Assembly (NCBI RefSeq): GCF_900112425.1
Contig: NZ_FOLP01000007.1
Span: 124,001-188,000, forward strand
Source: Variovorax sp. OK212
GTDB lineage: Bacteria; Pseudomonadota; Gammaproteobacteria; Burkholderiales; Burkholderiaceae_C
Direction: 5' to 3'
Length of the DNA: 64,000 bases
In this document: piece by piece, positions 58,335 through 64,000 of the stretch
How positions within the stretch are numbered: the first letter of the stretch is position 1
Layout: the number at the start of each line of letters is the position of its first letter
Translations under genes and position numbers: made by a program
Notes under the pieces: generated by a model
What the model was told of the DNA's origin: nothing
What the model saw: the letters and a program-made list of their open reading frames with translations, nothing else
Databases searched by the model: none

Positions 58335-60452
58335 ATGCCAGAGAACAACGAAGCCATAGCAGACCTGAAGAAGCTGGACCCGATCGGTCCCGCGAAACAG
58401 GGCGAATTCATCACGTACCCGGGCTCGCCTTTCGAGCTGTTCCAGCCCTATCCGCCGGCCGGGGACCAGCCCAAGGCCATCGAGGGCCTGGTCGAGGGCG
58501 TGATCGACGGCGAAGTGTTCCAGACCTTGCTGGGTGTTACCGGCTCGGGCAAGACCTTCACCATGGCCAACGTGATCGCGCGGCTGGGCCGCCCGGCGAT
58601 CGTGTTCGCGCCCAACAAGACGCTGGCGGCGCAGCTGTACAGCGAATTCCGCGAGTTCTTCCCGAAGAACGCCGTCGAGTACTTCGTCAGCTACTACGAC
58701 TACTACCAGCCCGAGGCCTACGTGCCGCAGCGCGACCTGTTCATCGAGAAGGACTCGTCGATCAACGAGCACATCGAGCAGATGCGCCTGTCGGCCACCA
58801 AGAGCGTGCTGGAGCGGCGCGACACGGTCATCGTGGCCACGGTGAGCGCCATCTACGGCATCGGCACGCCCGAGGACTACATGGAGATGCGGCTGATTGC
58901 CCGCGTCGGCGACAAGGTCGGCCAGCGCGACCTGATCTCGCGGCTCATCCGCATGCAGTACACGCGCAACGAGCAGGACTTTGCGCGCGGCACGTTCCGG
59001 GTGCGCGGCGACACCATCGACGTGTTTCCGGCCGAGCACAGCGAGCTGGCCATCCGCTTCGAGCTGTTCGACGACGAGATCGAGTCGCTGCAGCTCTTCG
59101 ACCCGCTGACCGGGCGCGTTCGCCAGAAGGTGCCGCGCTTCACCGTGTACCCGTCGAGCCACTACGTGACGCCGCGCGACAAGGTGCTGGCGGCGGTGGA
59201 GACCATCAAGATCGAGCTGAGCGGCCGGCTCAAGGAGCTGGTGGGCGCGGGCAAGCTGGTGGAAGCTCAGCGGCTGGAGCAACGCACGCGTTTCGACCTG
59301 GAAATGCTGGCCGAGATCGGCCACTGCAAGGGCATCGAGAACTACACGCGCCACCTCTCGGGCGCGGCTCCCGGCGAGCCGCCGGCCACGCTGACCGACT
59401 ACATGCCGAAGGACGCGCTGATGTTCCTCGACGAGAGCCACCAGATGATCGGCCAGCTCGGCGGCATGTACAACGGCGACCGGGCGCGCAAGACCACGCT
59501 GGTCGAGTACGGCTTTCGCCTGCCGAGCGCGCTGGACAACCGGCCGCTCAAGCTGGAGGAGTTCGAGACTCGTATGCGCCAATGCATATTCGTTTCGGCC
59601 ACCCCGGCGCAGTACGAGAAGGACCATGCGGGCAACGTGGTGGAGCAGCTGGTGCGGCCGACCGGGCTGATCGACCCCGAGGTCGAGGTCCGGCCCGCCA
59701 CCCACCAGGTGGACGATGTGCTGGGCGAGATCCGGGTGCGCGTCGACAAGAACGAGCGCGTGCTCATCACCACGCTGACCAAGCGCATGGCCGAGCAGCT
59801 GACCGACTACCTGGGCGACAACGGCGTGAAGGTGCGCTACCTGCACAGCGACGTCGACACGGTCGAGCGGGTGGAAATCCTGCGCGACCTGCGCCTGGGC
59901 ACCTTCGACGTGCTGGTGGGCATCAACCTGCTGCGCGAGGGGCTGGACATTCCCGAGGTGTCGCTGGTGGCGATTCTCGATGCCGACAAGGAAGGTTTCC
60001 TGCGCGCCGAGCGCTCGCTGATCCAGACCATCGGCCGGGCGGCGCGCAACCTGAACGGCAAGGCCATCCTGTACGCCGACCGGATGACCGAGTCGATGAA
60101 GAAGGCCATCGGCGAAACCGAGCGCCGGCGCACCCGGCAGATTGCCCACAACGAGGCCAACGGCATCACGCCGCGCAGCATCGTGAAGCAGGTGCGCGAC
60201 CTGATCGACGGCGTCTACAGCGAGAAGACGGGCAAGGAAATGGCCAAGCTCGACCTGGAACGCGCCAAGGTCGAGGACATGAGCGAGAAGGACATCGCCC
60301 GGGAAATCAAGCGGCTCGAGAAGCAGATGCTCGAGCACGCCCGCAACCTCGAATTCGAGAAGGCGGCCCGGGTGCGCGACCAGCTGGCGCTGCTGCGCGA
60401 GCAGGCCTTCGGAGCGTCGGGCGGCGACAACATCGCCATACCACCGCAGTAA
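58335..60452 (+). CDS. uvrB: Excinuclease ABC subunit B
   Basis: This 705-aa protein is the damage-verifying helicase of nucleotide excision repair. Walker A is GVTGSGKT (67-74). The beta-hairpin YVSYYDYYQPEAYVPQRDLFIEKDSSINEHI follows. DEXH is FLDESHQ, VGINLLREGLDIPEVSLV and QTIGRAARN are helicase motifs, and the C-terminal UVR domain has EIKRLEKQMLEHARNLEFEKAARVRDQL. It works with UvrA and UvrC, whose genes are elsewhere. The length is normal. Confidence 0.97.
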   Translation: MPENNEAIADLKKLDPIGPAKQGEFITYPGSPFELFQPYPPAGDQPKAIEGLVEGVIDGEVFQTLLGVTGSGKTFTMANVIARLGRPAIVFAPNKTLAAQLYSEFREFFPKNAVEYFVSYYDYYQPEAYVPQRDLFIEKDSSINEHIEQMRLSATKSVLERRDTVIVATVSAIYGIGTPEDYMEMRLIARVGDKVGQRDLISRLIRMQYTRNEQDFARGTFRVRGDTIDVFPAEHSELAIRFELFDDEIESLQLFDPLTGRVRQKVPRFTVYPSSHYVTPRDKVLAAVETIKIELSGRLKELVGAGKLVEAQRLEQRTRFDLEMLAEIGHCKGIENYTRHLSGAAPGEPPATLTDYMPKDALMFLDESHQMIGQLGGMYNGDRARKTTLVEYGFRLPSALDNRPLKLEEFETRMRQCIFVSATPAQYEKDHAGNVVEQLVRPTGLIDPEVEVRPATHQVDDVLGEIRVRVDKNERVLITTLTKRMAEQLTDYLGDNGVKVRYLHSDVDTVERVEILRDLRLGTFDVLVGINLLREGLDIPEVSLVAILDADKEGFLRAERSLIQTIGRAARNLNGKAILYADRMTESMKKAIGETERRRTRQIAHNEANGITPRSIVKQVRDLIDGVYSEKTGKEMAKLDLERAKVEDMSEKDIAREIKRLEKQMLEHARNLEFEKAARVRDQLALLREQAFGASGGDNIAIPPQ

Positions 60453-60494
60453 AACAGAGGTTCGCTTTTTTCAAGCCGAACGTGGGGCCGAGCC

Positions 60495-60512
60495 GCTGGG
60501 GTTTACCCCAGC
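60495..60512 (+). terminator. Hairpin after uvrB
   Basis: The perfect 7-bp arms GCTGGGG and CCCCAGC enclose the loop TTTA. It lies 43 nt after the uvrB stop and just before the iscR promoter region. It lacks a T tract. Confidence 0.45.
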
Positions 60513-60532
60513 AGAGTTCGGGGCCTTCTGTT

Positions 60533-60557
60533 ATACTTGAGCGAAACAGTCAACAAC
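60533..60557 (+). promoter_or_regulatory. IscR box-like site over the -10 of the isc promoter
   Basis: The segment from 60533, ATACTTGA ... AGTCAACA, fits a type 1 IscR site (ATAnYTGAC...AGTCnnnTAT-like). It overlaps TATACT (60532-60537), the likely -10. Binding of holo-IscR here would repress the operon when Fe-S clusters are sufficient. This is recognised by pattern only. Confidence 0.55.
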
Positions 60558-60696
60558 AAGACAAGAACTTCGCGATGAAGGACCGACTCCTACTGACTGG
60601 TTCACCAGCGTCAGGGGTCGGGCAGGGCGGAGACGAAGTCACCGCGGTCCAGGACCACGGTGTCATTTCAACGGTAAGCACTTGAAGGAGCTTGCG

Positions 60697-61233
60697 ATGC
60701 GTCTCACTACCAAAGGCCGTTTTGCGGTCACGGCAATGATCGATCTGGCGTTGCGTCAGAACACCGGTCCGGTCACGCTGGCGGCAATCAGCCAACGGCA
60801 GCAGATTTCTCTGTCGTACCTCGAACAGCTGTTCGGCAAGTTGCGCCGTCACGAGCTGGTCGAGTCGACCCGCGGCCCCGGCGGCGGCTACAGCCTCGGC
60901 CGCAAGGCCGCGGACATCACCGTGGCCGACATCATTGTTTCCGTCGATGAACCCATCGATGCCACCCAGTGCGGCGGCAAGGAAAACTGCCTGGGCGAAG
61001 CCGGCCGTTGCATGACGCACGAGCTGTGGGCCTCGCTGAACCAGCGCATGGTCGAGTTCCTCGACTCCGTCACGCTGCAGAAGCTCGTCGACGACCAGAT
61101 CGCCAAGGGCGTGCAGATCGAGAACAAGCCGGTCGTCAAGCGCGCGATCTCGGCCCAGCCGGTCGTCAAGCCGATCCGCGTGAACGCCCCGAATTCGGTG
61201 TTCGCCCTCGGCAACGCCTTCGCCAAGTCCTGA
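60697..61233 (+). CDS. iscR: Fe-S cluster assembly regulator IscR
   Basis: This 178-aa Rrf2-type regulator has a winged helix (RLTTKGRFAVTAMIDLALRQ ... YLEQLFGKLRRHELVESTRGPGGGYSLGR). The cluster ligands are Cys92, Cys98 and Cys105 with His108 (CGGKENCLGEAGRCMTH). AAGGAG is just before the ATG at 60697. It represses the operon when it carries a [2Fe-2S] cluster. iscS follows after 85 nt. Confidence 0.95.
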   Translation: MRLTTKGRFAVTAMIDLALRQNTGPVTLAAISQRQQISLSYLEQLFGKLRRHELVESTRGPGGGYSLGRKAADITVADIIVSVDEPIDATQCGGKENCLGEAGRCMTHELWASLNQRMVEFLDSVTLQKLVDDQIAKGVQIENKPVVKRAISAQPVVKPIRVNAPNSVFALGNAFAKS

Positions 61234-61318
61234 GCCCTGATTTCCCGGCGGCGCCCGCGGGCGCCTGCCATGAGCAGCCCAGATCAAGAACAACCCCCCA
61301 CGCCAGCACGAGCCAGCC

Positions 61319-62539
61319 ATGGACGTAACTCCTCATTTCCCGATCTATCTCGACTACGGCGCGACCACGCCGGTCGACCCGCGTGTGGTCGACGCCATGA
61401 TTCCCTGGTTGCGCGAACACTTCGGCAACCCGGCGTCGCGCAGCCACGCCTGGGGCTGGGAGGCTGAAGAGGCGGTCGAGAAGGCGCGCGGCCAGGTGGC
61501 CGAGCTGATCAATGCGGATCCGCGCGAGATCGTCTGGACGTCGGGTGCCACCGAGTCGATCAACCTCGCGCTGAAGGGCGCGGCCCAGTTCTACAAGGGC
61601 AAGGGCAAGCACCTGATCACGCTGAAGACCGAGCACAAGGCCGTGCTCGACACCATGCGCGAACTCGAGCGCCAGGGCTTCGAAGTCACCTACCTCGACG
61701 TCGAGGAAAACGGCCTCGTCGACCTGGAAAAGTTCAAGGCCGCGATTCGCCCCGACACCATCCTGGCCAGCGTGCTGTTCGTGAACAACGAAATCGGCGT
61801 GATCCAGGACGTGGTCGCGCTGGGGAATGTCTGCCGCGAGAAGGGTGTGATCTTCCACGTCGATTCGGCCCAGGCCACCGGCAAGGTCGACATCGACATC
61901 ACGGCGCTGCCCATCGACCTGATGAGCCTCGCCTCGCACAAGACCTACGGCCCCAAGGGCATCGGCGCGCTGTACGTGCGCCGCAAGCCGCGCGTGCGGC
62001 TCGAGGCCCAGATGCACGGCGGCGGACACGAGCGCGGCATGCGTTCGGGCACCTTGCCCACGCACCAGATCGTCGGCATGGGCGAGGCCTACCGCATCGC
62101 CAAGCTCGAGATGAAGGACGACATCGCCCATGCACGCCGCCTGCAGCAGCGTCTGCTGGACGGCCTGAAGGACGTCGAGCAGGTGTTCATCAACGGCGAT
62201 CTCGAGCACCGCGTGCCGCACAACCTGAACATGAGCTTCAACTACGTCGAAGGCGAGTCGCTGATCATGGGCATCAAGGGCCTGGCGGTGTCGTCGGGTT
62301 CGGCCTGCACCTCGGCCAGCCTGGAGCCCAGCTATGTGCTGCGCGCCCTGGGCCGCAGCGACGAGCTGGCCCACAGCAGCCTTCGCATGACCATCGGCCG
62401 TTTCACGACCGAAGAAGAAATCGACTACGCCATTTCGACCATCAAGCACAACGTTGCCAAGCTGCGCGAGCTGAGCCCCCTGTGGGAGATGTTCCAGGAC
62501 GGCGTCGACATCAGCACGATCCAGTGGTCGGCCCACTGA
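61319..62539 (+). CDS. iscS: Cysteine desulfurase IscS
   Basis: This 406-aa PLP enzyme supplies sulfur from cysteine. The start MDVTPHFPIYLDYGATTPVDPRVVDAM is typical. The PLP Lys is in SHKTYGPKG (about Lys208), and the persulfide Cys is Cys330 in SSGSACTSASLEPSYVLRALG. The TSGATESIN block is complete. It forms a complex with IscU, encoded 59 nt downstream. Confidence 0.96.
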   Translation: MDVTPHFPIYLDYGATTPVDPRVVDAMIPWLREHFGNPASRSHAWGWEAEEAVEKARGQVAELINADPREIVWTSGATESINLALKGAAQFYKGKGKHLITLKTEHKAVLDTMRELERQGFEVTYLDVEENGLVDLEKFKAAIRPDTILASVLFVNNEIGVIQDVVALGNVCREKGVIFHVDSAQATGKVDIDITALPIDLMSLASHKTYGPKGIGALYVRRKPRVRLEAQMHGGGHERGMRSGTLPTHQIVGMGEAYRIAKLEMKDDIAHARRLQQRLLDGLKDVEQVFINGDLEHRVPHNLNMSFNYVEGESLIMGIKGLAVSSGSACTSASLEPSYVLRALGRSDELAHSSLRMTIGRFTTEEEIDYAISTIKHNVAKLRELSPLWEMFQDGVDISTIQWSAH

Positions 62540-62598
62540 CACCAGCACAAGCGGCCAGCCCAAGGCTCCACGATTGAACAAAGTTTGAGAGGTACACC

Positions 62599-63018
62599 AT
62601 GGCATATTCTTCCAAGGTCATCGACCACTACGAAAATCCCCGCAACGTCGGCTCCTTCGAAAAGGGCGACGACTCGGTCGGCACCGGCATGGTCGGCGCA
62701 CCGGCTTGTGGCGACGTGATGAAGCTGCAGATCAAGGTCAACCCCGAAACCGGCGTGATCGAAGACGCACGCTTCAAGACCTACGGTTGCGGCTCGGCCA
62801 TTGCCTCGTCGTCGCTCGTGACCGAATGGGTCAAGGGCAAGACGCTGGACGAAGCGGCTGCGCTGAAGAACGCGCAGATCGCCGAAGAACTGGCGCTGCC
62901 GCCGGTGAAGATCCACTGCTCCATCCTGGCCGAAGACGCGATCAAGGCCGCCGTGAGCGACTACAAGGCCAAGCACGGCGTCAAGACCGAATCCGCTGCT
63001 GCCGAAGCCGTCCACTGA
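62599..63018 (+). CDS. iscU: Fe-S cluster scaffold IscU
   Basis: This 139-aa protein builds [2Fe-2S] and [4Fe-4S] clusters. The ligands are Cys37 (PACGDVM, with Asp39), Cys64 (TYGCGSAIASSS) and His106-Cys107 (KIHCSIL). LPPVK, the HscA-binding motif, is present as LALPPVK. GAGAGG is upstream. It is followed by iscA after one base. Confidence 0.97.
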   Translation: MAYSSKVIDHYENPRNVGSFEKGDDSVGTGMVGAPACGDVMKLQIKVNPETGVIEDARFKTYGCGSAIASSSLVTEWVKGKTLDEAAALKNAQIAEELALPPVKIHCSILAEDAIKAAVSDYKAKHGVKTESAAAEAVH

Positions 63019-63019
63019 C

Positions 63020-63343
63020 ATGGCCGTCACGCTGACCGAAGCCGCTGCGCGACACGTCACCCGCTACCTCGGCAAACGAGGCAAGGGCGTGGGCGTGCGG
63101 CTGGGCGTGAAGACCACGGGCTGCTCGGGCCTGGCCTACAAGCTCGAGTACGTGGACGAGTTCACGCCTGAAGACGTGGTGTTCGAAGACCACGGCGTGA
63201 AGGTGCTGGTCGATCCGAAGAGCCTGGCCTACATCGACGGCACGCAGCTCGACTTCGTGCGCGAAGGCCTGAACGAAGGCTTCAAGTTCATCAACCCGAA
63301 CGAACGCGACCGTTGCGGATGCGGCGAGAGTTTTCGCATCTGA
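63020..63343 (+). CDS. iscA: Fe-S cluster A-type carrier IscA
   Basis: This 107-aa A-type carrier has the three family cysteines, Cys35 in TTGCSGLAY and Cys99/Cys101 in the C-terminal RCGCGESF. It starts one base after the iscU stop. It probably receives [4Fe-4S] clusters from IscU and hands them to apoproteins. A terminator-like hairpin follows. Confidence 0.96.
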   Translation: MAVTLTEAAARHVTRYLGKRGKGVGVRLGVKTTGCSGLAYKLEYVDEFTPEDVVFEDHGVKVLVDPKSLAYIDGTQLDFVREGLNEGFKFINPNERDRCGCGESFRI

Positions 63344-63369
63344 TGCGCCGTCGCTGACCGCGACCACAG

Positions 63370-63400
63370 CCGCCACCATGTCATGTGCTGGCGGTTTTTT
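63370..63400 (+). terminator. Intrinsic terminator/attenuator between iscA and hscB
   Basis: The arms CCGCCA and TGGCGG are followed by a TTTTTT tract at 63395-63400. The hscB ATG starts only 6 nt after it. It would stop part of the transcripts and lower hscB-hscA expression relative to iscSUA, or be read through. Confidence 0.55.
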
Positions 63401-63406
63401 CTTGCC

Positions 63407-63925
63407 ATGAACCTGAACGACACCGACTTTCAACTGTTCGCCGTGCCGGCGACCTTCGCGCAGGACCGCGCCGCGCTCGACGCGCGCTGGAAAGAGCTGC
63501 AACGCGAAGCCCACCCGGACCGCTTTGCCGCGCAGGGCGCGGCGGCGCAGCGCGTGGCCATGCAGTGGTCGGTGCGCATCAACGAGGCTTACCAGCGGCT
63601 CAAGGATCCGATTCGCCGCGCCAGCTACATCTGCGAGCTGAACGACGCGCCATTGAACGCCGAGAACAACACGGCAATGCCGCCGGAGTTCCTGATGCAG
63701 CAGATGGAATGGCGCGAGGCGCTCGACGAGGTCGAGGACCTTGCGGCCCTCGAGAAGCTGCAGGCCGAAGTCGAGGCCGGCCGCGCACGCGCGCTGTCGT
63801 CGCTCGACTGGCTCATCGACGAGAAGGGCGACTACCCGGCCGCCGCGCAGCAGGTGAGAGCCCTCATGTTCATTGAGCGCTTCGGACAGGACGTCGAAGC
63901 CAAATTCGATCAGTTGGGACAATAA
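63407..63925 (+). CDS. hscB: Fe-S protein assembly co-chaperone HscB
   Basis: This 172-aa DnaJ-type co-chaperone has an N-terminal J domain with AHPDRF (the HPD motif) and a C-terminal IscU-binding bundle (EFLMQQMEWREALDEVEDLAALEKL). It delivers IscU to HscA and stimulates its ATPase. No good ribosome-binding site is visible before the ATG because the hairpin's T tract is there. The next gene, hscA, is 5 nt away. Confidence 0.94.
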   Translation: MNLNDTDFQLFAVPATFAQDRAALDARWKELQREAHPDRFAAQGAAAQRVAMQWSVRINEAYQRLKDPIRRASYICELNDAPLNAENNTAMPPEFLMQQMEWREALDEVEDLAALEKLQAEVEAGRARALSSLDWLIDEKGDYPAAAQQVRALMFIERFGQDVEAKFDQLGQ

Positions 63926-63930
63926 GCCTT

Positions 63931-64000
63931 ATGGCTCTTCTTCAGATTTCCGAACCCGGCCAGGCGCCCGACCCGCATCAGCGCCGCATTGCCGTGGGCA
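63931..64000 (+). CDS. hscA: Fe-S protein assembly chaperone HscA (partial)
   Basis: Only the first 23 residues are in the window (ALLQISEPGQAPDPHQRRIAVG). They match the HscA N-terminus before its nucleotide-binding domain. It starts 5 nt after the hscB stop. The gene continues beyond the window edge. Confidence 0.85.
   Translation, partial: MALLQISEPGQAPDPHQRRIAVG

Overview
The window is a GC-rich, gene-dense stretch of a betaproteobacterial chromosome. It most resembles the Comamonadaceae, probably Variovorax or a close relative. That placement is inference. It rests on two Bug-type (TctC) solute receptors, AtuA-like genes, an isc operon in the order iscR-iscS-iscU-iscA-hscB-hscA, an intracellular PHB depolymerase of the Cupriavidus type, a DUF4148-like small secreted protein and an acyl-CoA carboxylase/methylmalonyl-CoA mutase operon. 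No tRNA, rRNA, CRISPR array, insertion sequence or prophage was seen.

Layout. 1-5 kb: a secreted small protein, a DUF427 protein, an SMR exporter, an HxlR regulator, a Bug receptor, a nitrobindin-like protein and a Rieske oxygenase. 5.3-9.1 kb: a divergent LysR / AtuA-like / AtuA-related / Bug cluster with a clean inverted-repeat operator candidate. 9.2-10.9 kb: a quinone reductase and a LysR regulator. 11-21.8 kb: a glucan/maltodextrin locus with GH3 beta-glucosidase, PF10091 (GH144-like) glucanase interrupted by a 1-nt frameshift, GH15 glucoamylase, SbmA/YddA-like ABC transporter, secreted CocE/X-Pro-type hydrolase and GH13 alpha-glucosidase. 21.9-29.5 kb: small metabolic genes with LysR and Lrp regulators, an OmpA-domain protein and a ThDP acetolactate-synthase-like enzyme. 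29.5-30.3 kb: a mosaic array of two repeat types in the order B-A-A-B-A. 30.3-36.7 kb: TetR, SDR, a large secreted CxxCH protein, two lone receiver domains, an acetoacetate-decarboxylase-like enzyme and an AraC regulator.

36.8-39.9 kb holds the most striking locus. Two small CesT-like (type III secretion chaperone-like) proteins sit directly upstream of a 699-aa patatin phospholipase resembling the effector ExoU. It has a glycine-rich oxyanion loop, a GTSAG serine and a DGG aspartate, plus an EF-hand-like loop. No secretion apparatus is in the window.

41-53 kb is the propionate / methylmalonyl-CoA region: IclR and GntR regulators, then a long co-directional operon of mutase, GNAT, MeaB GTPase, SMI1/KNR4-like protein, carboxylase beta subunit, a 38-aa leader ORF that copies the first 12 residues of the next gene, biotin-carrying alpha subunit, biotin synthase and a VOC protein that may be the epimerase. 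Together these would convert propionyl-CoA to succinyl-CoA and supply the biotin needed. 53-58 kb: exporters, an RnfB-like ferredoxin, a PHB depolymerase with a Lys/Ala-rich tail and PhaR-like palindromes in front of it, and an aromatic/aspartate aminotransferase. 58-64 kb: uvrB and the isc operon, with an IscR-box-like promoter and a terminator-like hairpin between iscA and hscB.

Three genes (near 5.24, 14.21 and 33.69 kb) look broken by single-base shifts. These may be true lesions or sequence errors.
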